Assembly: GCA_963576565.1 (NCBI GenBank)
Contig: OY755048.1
Coordinates: forward strand, 1,928,501 to 1,992,500
Reading direction: 5' to 3'
From: Aspidapion aeneum
Taxonomy: Eukaryota > Arthropoda > Insecta > Coleoptera > Brentidae
DNA length: 64,000 nt
Positions 49,201 through 62,900 of the stretch are shown here, one piece after another. The translations under genes and the position numbers were made by a program. The notes under the pieces are model-generated. The model had not been told where the DNA came from. It made no database searches and worked only from the letters and a program-made list of their open reading frames with translations. Every line of letters starts with the position of its first letter. The stretch's first letter is position 1.

Positions 49201-52200
49201 TTTGTCAATATCAATATTCTACTACTACTATGTCGGTTTGGAACGTTTTTCTACGTTGTCCGACGCCTATTCTTCACCTCCTTCGATCCTGACAATCATC
49301 CACTGTCAGATTTTTTTGACTCATTGGTCTTTGGATTGACTGTTGCCATTCTAGTTTAGGACGCCCTCTTTCTCTACGCCCTATTGGTTGCCATTCTAGG
49401 ACCTGCTTTGGTAATCTTTCGTCGTTCATCTGTTGTACATGGCCGTACCATATCAGTTGCCTTCTAGTGATGTCATCCGTTATGCTTCCCTCGATTCCCA
49501 TTCTTTCTTTTATGATCTCATTTCTTATGTGATCTATTTTAGATATTCTCATTGATCTTCTTATTGCATCCATTTCGACACTTTCCATTTTTGTTTTGTA
49601 TTTTTCTGTTACGCGACAAGTCTCTATTCCATACAACAGCGTGCTTTTGACCATTGTTTCAAATATGTTAAATTTTACATTCTTTTTTATCTCTCTGCTC
49701 CATAAAATACTGTTAAGACATCCAATAACTTTTTTTGCTTTTACTATTCTTTACAGTCTGTATAACTTAACGACCGATTTACCATATACACACTACAGTT
49801 TGCTGACGACCAAGTAATTGTGGCTAATGATAAAGAAGACATGGTGTATATGATGAGAAAGTTAACAGAAGAATACCAAAAGTGGGGATTAACAGTGAAC
49901 GTGGACAAGACACAGTACTTATGTATTGGAAACGAGTCCAGTGAGTTAGTACTAGAAAATGGACAAACAATATCTCCATGCAATGAGTATGTATACTTGG
50001 GTGTCACATTTGATAAGACAGGAACAGACTGTAAAGAATTGGAAAAAAGAATAGTAAAAGCAAAAGAAGTTATTGGATGTCTTAACAGTATTTTATGGAG
50101 CAGAGAGATAAAAAAGACTGTAAAATTTAACATATATGAAACAATGGTCAAAAGCACGCTGTTGTATGGAATAGAGACTTGTCGCGTAACAGAAAAATAC
50201 ACAACAAAAATGGAAAGTGTCGAAATGGATGCAATAAGAAGATCAATGAGAATATCTAGAATAGATCACATAAGAAATGAGATCATAAAAGAAAGAATGG
50301 GAATCGAGGGAAGCATAACGGATGACATCACTAAAAGGCAACTGATATGGTACGGCCATGTACAAAGGATGAACGACGAAAGATTACCAAAGCAGGTCCT
50401 AGAATGGCAACCAATAGGGCGCAGAAAAAGAGGGCGTCCTAAACTGGAATGGCAACAGTCAATCCAAAGATCAATGAGTCAAAAGAATCTGACAGAGGAT
50501 GATTGTCAAGATCGAAGGAGGTGGAGAATAGGCGTCGGACAACGTAGAAAAACGTTCTAAACCGACATAGTAGTAGTATAGTCAATTTCTGGTCTTTGGT
50601 TATTTGCTACTAATCTTGCTTTGCACTACGTTACCATTTACATCTAGTTTCGTTTTAAAAACCGTTTTGGTATTTAAAGTTTGTTTTCCTGGTGGCAGAT
50701 CAACTGTTTTATATGTTTGGTTTTTGGTAAGTGAGAGATACATAAATTCCCATTTTCTCTACTTATGTTTTATTTAGGACATGTTTCGAGTCTAAAGAGA
50801 CTCATCATCAGCTAAAACAATGTAAACAAAGAAGTGTAACTACATCCGAAGCAATTTTCAGTGCCTATTATATAAATTCAAACTGGAATAAAAAATATAT
50901 TAAAAGGGGTCAAAAAATCACCTTCAGGTTCACTAATGTACTCTGAAAGTAATCATTTTTATCCAATACCCGAAACTGCATTACTCATAAAACACCCTTA
51001 AAATGTAACGTTCCTTTCAAAAACCTTCAAAAGACACTCATACCCCCAGCAAACTAATGCGAGAGTTTAAAAAGAATTAGCATGCTGGGGAGAACGTATA
51101 TTTTAAAGGTTTTTATAAGGTACGTTACGTTTTATGAGTAATGCAGTTTGGGTTATTGGTTAAAAATGATGGAGGTGGAATGGTCACTTTCAGAGTACAT
51201 TAGTGAACCTGAAGGTGATTATTTGATCCCTTTCAATATATTTTTACCATTAAATTTTTTCGGATGTAGTTACACTTCTTTGTTTTCCTTGTTTCAGCTG
51301 ATGATGGGTCTCTTTAAACTCGAAACATGTCCAACATAAAACCCGAAACAATAAAGACTTTAGTGGAGAAGACGTTGAGTTTTTTTTTTATAATTTGCAA
51401 ACTCCACTTTGAGAAATGGACTATTTTTTCAAACGCGCTTCTCTCGAAAAAATCCTTTTTTAATAAATCATTAATATCTTAAAAATTTTTGCAAATACTA
51501 TTTAGGAAATTAAAAATTTCAAGAAAACCGTTGATGTTTTCGAACATTCATAATAAATTTATATTTTTATAAAATTTTAGACAAAAACCATCATCTGAGC
51601 TGTCATATACATGAAAATAGGAATCAAAATAATGTACAGGTTTAATTTTTACCTGGCTCTACAAGATTTATTTTATGTGAATTCTATACACCACAAAATA
51701 ATGTCGCAAAAAGGCTTTGAACCTGGATAAAATCGCTATACAAATATGGTACATAAAATCTATATGGTAATAATAAAAAATATATTTGAACAAGAAACAT
51801 TTAAGATTTTGAGAGAAAATATAAATAAAAAGCTTGAAAACGATTGTAGATTGGCAATCGAAACGTAGCGTATTCAAATTCAATTAAAAGATAAGTGGTT
51901 TAGGTTTTACTAGGCAACTATTTATTTTTATAGAAAGCCACTGACAAATTAGTGATTTTTATTTTTCTAGGAGAAACGCAGTGGTTTTTTATAATTTTTT
52001 AAAATAATTTTTGCTTACTAGTGGCGTAATACCCAGAAAAAGTTGTGTTTGTAAATATGGTACCTTTAACGCATTCTTCAAAAAGAAAAAATGACACTTT
52101 TCAAAAATAACAAAAAGTGGCTTCAATTAAATCATAGTTTTTTTTAAAGGCCTACTAGACTACTACTACTACTACCCTTGTTTAGTAAAGGTTTTGTTGG

Positions 52201-53953
52201 GAGTAGCAGTCTGTTTTTAATTTAACCCTTTTTGGGCAAAAATCAGGTTCTTGACCCACTGTGCATTGCAATATTCTTGTTTCCATTTTAGCTTTCAAAA
52301 ATTAGAAAATCTTTGCACATTCTCGAAAATTTAAGATGCTTTAGCAGAAAAAATTACTCTTGTTCCCGTGTATAGGCCTGTAGCTTAATGAAAAACACAA
52401 ATGTATGTGCCCTCATTATTCAGGCTGCTGTTGCTTTTTTGTTTGTTCAATTTTCGTAAAAAGGTCTCCGGATATGAATAAAGAATATGACTACAAAAAC
52501 GAAAAACTCATATCATCATTATTGAAGCCGACTACAATCCCTTCACAAAAACACAGTTATCCCCTAACTCTTACCCACCCTAACCCAGCGCGCAGTAGCA
52601 GTATTAGCAGTTTGTGGACCGGAAGCATATAGGGTAAACCGACCAGTGAATGACCACTTAAGGAACGAGTCATATACAAATGTCTGTGAAAAAGTTTTAA
52701 TTTTAAAAGAAATTTAAAATGGTGGTTGAAAAATGGGTTTAATATTTTATAATTTTCTTGTTAATAAAATTCTATATCTGAGTTTGTTTAAAAGATTTAC
52801 TCACTGTTACTGCAAATTGCATAAAATCCCAGTAAATGACCAGTAGCCTCACTAGTAAATGATCACATATATTATATAATAAGTGTGAAAAAAAGGTTAG
52901 TACCGCACAAGAATTAAATTTACATACCGGGCCGGTTAGGTGAGGGTTTTAATTACTTGAGAATTGTAATAACCATATACAGGGTGACTTTTTATAACTG
53001 GACTGGAACACTCAGTAGCTTCTTCGTTATTAAAAGACGGGGTTATATTAAATGGCCAATTCATTGGGTTAATTATCACGACTTTAACAGCCATAATATT
53101 TTTTTTCTGTCTCTCACTCTGTACAGACTGTAAAAATAAAGTCGATTTTTTTAGAGACTATTCTTGCATTTTTTAGATTTATCTTGTCGTTCTTTTTAAT
53201 TAAAATCGGTTACAAAGCAAAAAAGTTAGCTTTTTTTAAATATTGAGAAAAATGTTTGGCCACCATATTTTATTCTTTACTATTGTGTGTTTGTCAAAAG
53301 TTCAAAGCAGTTCATTTGACTTGAGGACGTATATTAATTGTCTAAGTGTGCAAATAATATTTTTTAAAACAAATATTAAACAGTCTGGATTCATTAGGTA
53401 GCCAGTAAATGACCAAGCGCAGTGTTACATTGGATTTCTCAGTTATAACAATAGCTAGTAGATGACCACATAAAATACTCTGCCAATCTATGGGCACCTA
53501 AGCTCACACTAGGTACTATAGTTATAGTGTGAGCTAATATAATCAAAAACTGAAATATATTTTATTCAACTCCAGACTCAATTACCTTTCGTTTGATACC
53601 ACACAAGCCATGTTTTGACTTAAACTCAAATTTTTTCAATCTACCCCCCACCCTTTAAAAAAAAACTAAAATGTATTTTGTTTAACTCCAGACTCAATTA
53701 CCTTTCGTTTGATATCACACACGCCATATTTTCACTTAAACTTTTTGGAATCTACCCCCACCCTTTTATTTGGCTTGCGTTCGGGGGATTTTGTTCATTT
53801 TTAAATGGGACCATCACGGCCCAAGACCCAACTGAGGTACCAAATTTCATTAAAATCGGACAAGCGGTTTTTGAGTTATGCGGGTTGGTCGTTACAGACA
53901 GACATACAGACAGACATACAGACAGACATACAGACAGACATACAGACAGACAT

Positions 53954-53984
<31 letters not shown>

Positions 53985-56900
53985 GCAAAACAAAAAAGTT
54001 TCAAAATCATCTGAAACGCAAAGATATATAAAATTTTTTGAAATCGGAGCAACTTTTTTTTTTCTCGAAAAAATTACGATCACCATAGCTCACACTACTT
54101 ATAGTAGTAGTGTGAGCTAAAATATATGTTTTTTAAGGTTAGTTAAAAATTACAGCTTTAAAAAATACTAACTTTAACATCCTTTTATGCAGTTCAATAA
54201 ACTACATAATAATTTTACAATTTTTATATCAGACACTTAAAGTGGATACGTATTTCGAATCGCGTATTCGCATTCGTGGGGCTGGTTGCTTTACGAGCCC
54301 AACCCATGCAGCGAAGCGCAGCGGCGTAATGAGCTGGCAAAACAAAATTCTGACCAATGGGAGTACAGCATTCTCCAGTTACGCAAACCACAACGCTTTG
54401 CGAAGTGCGTATCAACTTTAAGTGTTTATTATTTTTGTGCAAAAAGAATAAGCCTTGTGCTTTGCTTACCTTAATATTTTGAGATCAACTTTGGAGGAAA
54501 CAATAACAGCTACACTTTTGACTGATATTTGCAAAGCACTGTTTATTATGCAGGGTTGCCAAACTCATAAGGAAGTTGGGGAATATGGTAAGGATCAAAT
54601 TGCAGAATATTTTATCGATTTTGGTTATTTACCATTCTTAATAATACAAAAAAACTGGTCATTTAGTAGTAGGTGGTCATTCACTGGTCGGTTCACCCTA
54701 CCTGTATAACGCTGACTAATTTAAAAAAACCAAGAGTTAAACATATTTTGTCAACTTTAAAGGTTAATAAAAAACCTTTTCGGTTTCGGGTTTTTTTCAT
54801 GGAGGTTAGGTTATACTAACACAACGGTTTAGGGAATAATAACACAACCCCACAAGAAAAAGGTCGAGATTTCATGTTATTCCTATGTACTTTTCCACGC
54901 TGAATTAGAATCTGAGGTCAAAAAGGTGCCTGACGTTTGGAATTTTTTTGTTAATGATTTTTCGTACCTTTATTTTACCGGTCAAAGGGATGAGGAATTT
55001 AAAATTTTCTAATGAGTGGTTTTTGTTAATTTCATTTTTGAAGAACAAAACTGCCCATTTGGCTCAAACATGTATTAAAATGTATTCAGATATCTCGAGA
55101 ACTATTTTCACCAAGGCCGTACCTAAGGGGGATCATCCCCCCGAAATTTTGAGGACTCAAAATTAATAAAATATTTAGTAGTGATAAGTAGCCGAGATAT
55201 GGGCAATTCGCATTTTTTATGGCAGAATTGTCTCTGCTGAAAACATGCTCAAACTAAAGTTTGGTGATATATTCTTTATTCTTAAAAAAACTAAAATCTC
55301 AAGCGTATTTTATAGATAAATCAAAAAAAGTGAGTGGCAAAATATTTTTTTCCTCTAAATTTCAATAATTTTTCTTTCAATTTTAGAAAACCCCGTATTG
55401 CTTGATAACACCAATTTTTTTTATTCATAAACAGTTTTTTACATATAATATTACTTGACTTGACTGCATAATTTATCCAAGATTTAAGCAGCTGCTGGAA
55501 AATAGCTTCATGTCTTTTTGTGTTTTAGAATTTGATTTTTGTCCAGTAAAAAAAAACTTGTTTTAATTTCACTCAAAATAAGTTTGGGTCAAAAAAACTA
55601 ACCACCAAATTATTTGATGGCGTACGTCTGTCTGTCTAGGACACAATAACTAAAAAATCAATACATACATATACCACCGGGTGGGCCAAAAAAAACCGGT
55701 GAATTTTTTTTTCATTATAACTTTTGAATTATAAAATCGATTTTAATGGGACAAACTGCACTTGAGAGAGAATTAATCAGGGGTTCGACTAATTGTATTT
55801 TTTTGTCTGCCGTCTCAAAATCCAAGATGGCGGACGAAATTAAAATGTACCCTTTAAAGATGCTCGTTTATTCTTGTGTGGCGAACATGTTTTAATTATG
55901 TTTTTAAATTACTGAAAAAGCTGCATTCTTGCCATGCACAGCAAGATATGAATTAGCAAAATCGGTTTAGTAGTTCTAAAAAAAAAATTTTTGTTTCTAC
56001 CATTGATTTGCATATTATACGATTGCCTTGCCATTGCATTCATTTCCTTATAAATTCATTACTACTAAACCGATTTTGATGAAATAAAAGACATCCTGGT
56101 GAGAATTGATTGATTTTTAAAGATCATGATCAAACTTTATCGCCGTCTTGATTGATTGTTCAAAATGACGTGTTTATTCTTATTTTTAGAAAATGTTCTG
56201 GTTTTTTTTTTAAATTTAACCGCTACCACTACTTTTTCCTCACACAATAACGTACAAATTAGTAAAATCGGTGTGGTGGTTCTCAGAGTATCTATTTTTG
56301 TTTCAACCATTGTTTTACAGATTCTACTATTGCATCGCCAATCCTGTCTGCATTCATTTCCTTATATATTCGGTATTACTAAACCGATTTTAGTGAAATA
56401 ACAAAAATCGTGGTGAGAATTGATTGCTCTTTAAAGATTGTTATCAAAATTTTCCGCCATCTGGGAATTACATACTTGATTCTTCAAAATGGCGTATTTA
56501 TTCTTATTTTGCGAAAACGTTTTAGTTTTTTTTTATTGGAAAACACTACTTTTCTTCCGCATGAGCAGGTACAAATTAATAGAATCGATTTTGTTTTAAC
56601 CATTGTTTTATAAATTATACGATTGCAAGGCCAATCCTGTCGGCATTCATTTCTTTATAAATTCATTATCGAACCGATTTTTTGAAAGAAAAAACATCAT
56701 GGTGCAAACTTTAAAGATCAAATAGTTTGCTCCATGATGTTTTTTATTTCACTAGAATCGGCTGAGTAAAAATGAATTTATAAGGAATTGAATGCAGACA
56801 GGATTGGCAATGCAATCGTATAATTTGTACACCAATGGTTAAAACAAACGGCCCTGACTTTTATCAGAGTTTAGTTAGAGTTTAGCAGGGTGCTACATTA

Positions 56901-59900
56901 AAAAAGATCCCCCTGGATTTTCTCAAAAACTATTAGAAAATTTTAAAAACGCCAAAACGCATCGATTTTGTTTGCAAGGGGGCACCTTTTGGCTAAAGCT
57001 ATGAACTGCCAGACATTTTTAGACAAAACGCTATTGAGTGGTATCTTGTTTGAAAGGTCTTTAAAAAACCAACAGTTTGGCGTAGCTGCCCCTTGCTTAC
57101 ATCAAATGTGTCCAAAATCTATCGACTGTCAAACTTATTCTATTACCATTTGTGACAAATTTTGTCTAACCATCATGCTTGTTCGAAAGGTCTTTCAAAA
57201 ACTAACATGTTGTTTTAACTGTCACTTGTTTACGTCAAATATGATTTCAAAATTTTTTCATAAACTTTAGTTTAAAGTGTTTTAAGAGATGGCAAGTTGA
57301 AATTATCTTTTATGGGACACAGGTCTGTCGGTAGACGCATTGTTGAAAAGGCGTTTTGTTTCCTTATAACATCTTCTTCCTCCATAAAAGTCATTTTAAT
57401 TTTATCTTCATTTAATCGGTTGATCATGGCATTTTAAACACTTCAAACTGAAGTTTGTCAAAAGATATAGAAAATATGGTTGACGTAAACAAGTGACAGT
57501 TACGGCAACTTGTTAGTTTTTAAAAGACCTTGCGAACAACCTATGGTTAAAAACTTGTGAATATTGTCAAAAATGGTCAAATAATAAGTTTGACAGTCGA
57601 TAGATTTTGACATATTTGACATAGGCAAGGGGCAGCTAAAATGTTGACTTTTCAAAGACTTTTTAAACAAGATATCACTCGATGGGGTTTTTGTTTAAAA
57701 CAACAAACTTGTAAAATTTAACAAAAATTTAAAAAGATAGGTTTGACAGTCTATAGCTTTTAACAGATTTGACGACGACAAAATGTTAGTTTTTCAAAGA
57801 GCTTTAAAATGACGTATCACTCGATAGGGGTTTCTATTTCAAAATTTAAAGTTGACCGCCCCCTAACTCCTCGTCATAAAATAGATCTTTTGATGTTATA
57901 AATCATTGCCAAATATGGTTCTATAATAGATCAGAAGTTATTTGGGTGGACCCAGACCAAGGGCGCATCCAGAGGTGCTTCTCGGGGGGGGGGGGGCACT
58001 TTAGGTGACATTCTCTGTTGGTAAAAAACGGTATATATTTTTTTAAGCAGCATTTTATTGAATTAGTCAGTGGTTGTAATTTCGATAATAATAACAATAG
58101 ACACTTTCATACGCCGCAGGCAAAATTTTTGAATTTTCATTAGCAGAAACATTACATTTTACTTATTTTTTGTATATTCAAAAAATTCTCGGGGGGGGCA
58201 ATTAACTTCGCAAGGGTGTCACATTGGCCAAGCAGTTTTTTGAGGAGTCCCATAAAGACCAAACAGTTAATTGTCAACACATATTAGGTGTCCATTAGAC
58301 TTTGGACCCACGTGAGGATAAGCTTTCGAGCTACACACGGATAAATGTGAGAGAAACAAAAGCTTCTTTTTACCCGATAACCACGAAAACTTGTTTGCTA
58401 ATTTGTTTTGGTCAGTGGTGTTACACTGGAGGGAGAATCTCAAATCGAAGGCGTCCCCGGGTGGCGGATAGGGGGTTATTTTTGCGGACCACAATCGTTA
58501 AAAATTACATTAATCATGTGAGCTTAGGTGCCCATCATTGGCGTAGCTAGGAGGGGCCAGGGGGGGCCTGGCCCCCCTTGAAGTCCCTCAGGCCCCCCCC
58601 TAAGATATTTTAGGCCTCCCCTACCGACTACTAGTAAAAGAACATGACGCTGAAAATACATACTTTTCTATTATTATTCGGGAAATATTCAAATAAAATA
58701 GGTGCATTAAAATTTAAAATCATTCAGATAATGTTTACATTTCAGGAAAAAGCCCTTGTCTTGCGGAATTAGGCTTTTTCTCTTTAAATTATCGGTAACT
58801 TTTCTGCACCTATGCAATTTCCCGAAAATATTTTTTAAATTTAAACATAATTATGCATATTGAATATTTCATACATATTGGCGACATCTTGTAAATTATT
58901 ATAGAAGTGTAAGTTAAATTTTGCATTTAATTAAGACAGCGACCTTTGCCCCTCTGTTTCCGAAATCGGGTTGTAGATGTCGTAAGGTTATAAAAGACCT
59001 TTTTAAACTGTTTTTCTAAAATAAATATAATAATTTTTTTAGTTTTTTTGAGGTTAGCGTTTAGTGTCTTATGAAAATTTTCCGATTTTGGTGACAATTT
59101 CATAACCATTTTCATATTAAGTTTTCCCACGTCGTTAAATGGAATAAATTCGTCGAGCAATACCGGGAAATTTTTAATATTAATACTTCTACTCTAAGAG
59201 CAGAAATGACCGTTTTAAAGAATTGTATTTTTCGGTTAAATCAAACTGTTGGTCATGATTCTATCAAACAACATATAGCAGAAAACACCTATCCAAACCT
59301 CTACCAACTTTTTAAAGTTGCGAGTATTCTTGCAATTTCAAGTGCAACTTGCGAGAGGTCTTTCTCTGCCATGAGGAGAGTTTTTAATTGGCTTAGAACA
59401 ACTATGACTCAAGAGAGACACTCAGGTTTGTCATTGTTATTCATAGAAAAAGATGTTGAGGTCGACTTAGACAGTGTGGTAGACGCTTTCAGTCAGCGAC
59501 GTAGAAAACTTTCTTTGTAGAATTGCTGAATTACATACTTCCTGTGTATACATATAAATAAGTTGGTAAATGTATTATTAAATTTGTTATATTAAAATAG
59601 AACATTTAATGCGCGTATTTTTTTTTTATTCATTGCACACTTTGCACGACTCTTTAAAACCTATGTTTGCTTTTTGTTCAAGATAGACCGGGGCCAAGGC
59701 CCCCCCTGAAAAGCAAAGCTAGCTACGCCAATGGACTGCCCATAAATTGGTAGAATATTTTTAACATTTTTCGATATGTTGGGCAAGTCCTGTGGGAACA
59801 AGGTAATTCTCAAAAAAAATTATTTGTTAGGAAAAGAAAAAAGTATTTGGTGTTAAAGGGCAAATAAAATATATTAGAAAAAAGTTTCCACACTGGCTAG

Positions 59901-62900
59901 GATTCCCGGGGGCTCAAAAGTTGCGCCAGCCATTCGTGACATTCTTATAACGGACCTACTTTTGTTAGTGAAGCAAAATGTTGCCAAATCTATCTAATAT
60001 TTTAAGAATATGTGTGTGAATTTTTTTAAAACTTATTTGATGACTTGACAAAACCACAACAAGGGGGTTTTGTTTGTAAAATGAATAGTTTTTAAAATGT
60101 TAATTTCGCAATGATGTATATTGGCCGGAATGGGACAGGAGCCAACTCGCCGCCGGGACAACTCGGCATGATTTCGATATTTGATTATTTTGTATATAGA
60201 TTTGTGGTAAATTCAAGAATAATGCTACTGGGGACTTCCAGAATGGAGGTACAGGGCATAGTGTTCTTTGTTGGCATTCTCGAGCGCCCACCACCAAGGT
60301 TGACTCGAGTTCGAACTCAAGCCATAAAATTATTAAAATTACGTACATTTTAATGGGTTTTTAACTAAAGCACATTTCTCCCTTGTGGAAAGTTTTCAGT
60401 GTCTAATCGGTGAGTGAGTGACTGAAGGGGCAATTAGCTCTTATTTTACTATGTTGCTTGGCAACGCGGGCGTTCCATTAATTTTATTAAATTAATGTCA
60501 ATTAAAAGTAACGTATCGTTCTTCTTTAAAAATAGGGAAATTAAAAGGGAGTTTTGTAAAAAATCGGAATTATCATATTCATTTTCATTCTACCAATACC
60601 TATCGCGGAAATAGTTATTTACCTAACTAGTGCGGAAAGTGATACTTTTACGCACGCGACGGCAGTTGCCCGAACGACGCTTTGCGGAGTTCGGGCACGC
60701 CGTCAAGGGCGGAAAAGGCACTTTCCGCAAGAGTTAGGTACAAAATTTTTCCTAGTTGCATTTCAATATATTTGGTATTTTTTACATTAAAACAGCAAAA
60801 AACAAATTTTATTTTCATTTTTCATTTAATCGAGTTTTTAAATGGATCAATAAGTCTGATTAGGTCTAAAACTCAATTTGAAATTTAGCGTGCGGAAAGT
60901 TCAACTTTCCGCACGCAAATATAAGTTGCCACGATCCTTGAGGGTAGTTCAAACCCAAGTTCGCATACAACCTTGAAATCCCTGTGCTGCTCCCGTCGGA
61001 CTCGAAAAATCTTTTTATTATTTTCAAAGACAGGCTTAAATGGTAAACCCAACCGAATTTCTGAGCGCAACCACAGCTTCCTAGGCGTTCAAATATGTGA
61101 ATATATTTTACAAAAAGTGAGATTTTACCGGTAGGTTCATTGTCCAAGCCACGTACTGGCTAAACTAATTGTCCTAAATAAAAGTCATAAGGAAGGAATT
61201 TATAGATTTATGTTTAGATTGTTTTGGCTTTAGCACGGTACTTAAATTGTGTTTCTAAATATTATAGTTTGGCCAAGAAAAAAATATATAAAACATGGTT
61301 GTTCTAGCAAACAAAAAACATTAAATAATTATGGAATCTGTAGTGGGAGCCTTTTGATAAAGATTTTATACCACCTGCCTTATTCAATTACTAATTGGTG
61401 GAAACCAACACTGCCTGGGTTGTTAACAGACAAAAATCGTCGGCGATCTGACAATACCTGCTAAGTGACATTTTTTTTAATACATATTGGTTTTTTATGC
61501 AGATAGAGCTAGACATGCCCACATGGTGAAATGGACTGCTAACTGCAGATTAAATCCTTGTTTTCTTTATAAAAGAAAAATAATATCTGCTATCAACTCT
61601 GCTGGGTGCAAGAATACCTGCTATTTATATTCCCTCCTCTAAAATAAACCGAATTGCACTTAGCAGGTATTGTCAGATCGCCGACGAAATGCTAAACAGG
61701 TAGAATATCAAAATATATTTTCACTTCTCAACGGTTGATGTTAGAGTAATAAAACTTGGCACGCCGATCGGCCTTCCAGCACTGATTCTTCAGTAAGGTT
61801 ATACCATTTTCGAGTATGTCCTTGGCTTTTTTTTACATTATTATGATTTCACTCCTTTTTTAAAGAATTTAGATAATATTTATAAGTTTTAAAGTAGTAA
61901 AATATATGCGGAATATTGTTCAAAACTTTTGCGATGCCTTGTTTCAAATGTAAAGGTTTTTTAATTTTCTCCTATGATTTTATGATAGTTCCTATCAGCC
62001 ATCCAAAGCTCAGCTCTCTAGTGTTTATGGAAGTAGGCAATGTTTCTTTTAAATAACTTTACATTTATAGGGGAAGGAAGTAAATTAAAATTTTGAGCTT
62101 TTTAATTTTTTTCCTATGGTGCTATCATAGTTTTTATCAGTCTGCCGAATCTCAGTTCTCTAGCGTTTCTGGAAGTGGGCTATGTTACTTTTACATAACT
62201 TTACATTTATAGGAGAGGGAAGTCAATTAAAATTTTGAGGTCTTTAAATTTTTTCCTATAGTTCTATCATAGTTCCTATCAGTCTGCCAAAGCTCAGCTC
62301 TCTAGCGTTTCTGGAGTGGGCGATGTAAGCGTATTATAATAGTTTTCGATCATTATAAAACTGCAAAAACCTATCGTAAATTTGATGAAAAGTGGCAACA
62401 TACTTTTATCTAAGTGACTAAAATCTGTAGCCATTATAAATAGGTATAATGTTTGAATGTTTTTCCCAATGTATTTTCGCAAGGTATATTTATACCTATA
62501 ATTAATAGTTTTATTATTAGGTTGACAAAATGGTGAATGCGCCCAAAAAATTTATTTTTTTGCAAAATAGTGAATGCGCCCAAAAAAATTTTCGCCTGCG
62601 GCGCTGTTGCCCCCCTAGCGCAGTTACGTTCTGAGGCTCAAGCCCCTCCAAAATTGGAGACCTGACTTCGCCTCTGCTAGTGCGATACTATGGATGTTGT
62701 GATAAATCGTTGGAAAGTTGTCAAAAAATGCTAATTATTTCAGTAAATAGTTTAAACATTGTTACTAATATCAAAAAAAAAAATGATTTCCAATTTGAGA
62801 AATTTAACCAAAAAAGAAACTCACTTATCGCAGAGAGGCCATATTTTTCAATAGATATATCAACGCGCAGTTAAGAGGTGCAATGCAATCTTGAAAAGCA

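Larger units (their letters stand above)
52630..54700. mobile_element. 2.07-kb element with 27-bp terminal inverted repeats (GACCAGTGAATGACCAC)
   Basis: AGGGTAAACCGACCAGTGAA ... (52631-52657) and its complement at 54673-54699 agree at 26 of 27 positions. Diverged versions of the GTAAATGACCA word recur inside (52838, 52856, 53403, 53460). Another repeat is nested at 53505-54117. No transposase is visible, so this is a non-autonomous element. Confidence 0.85.

Noticed and set aside
49744..50202. 152-codon minus frame over the plus LINE copy
   Set aside because: Shadow of the reverse-transcriptase frame on the other strand.
53678..54120. Overlapping frames rich in TDRH/QTDR and CLSV repeats
   Set aside because: Translations of the CAGACATA microsatellite in several frames on both strands.
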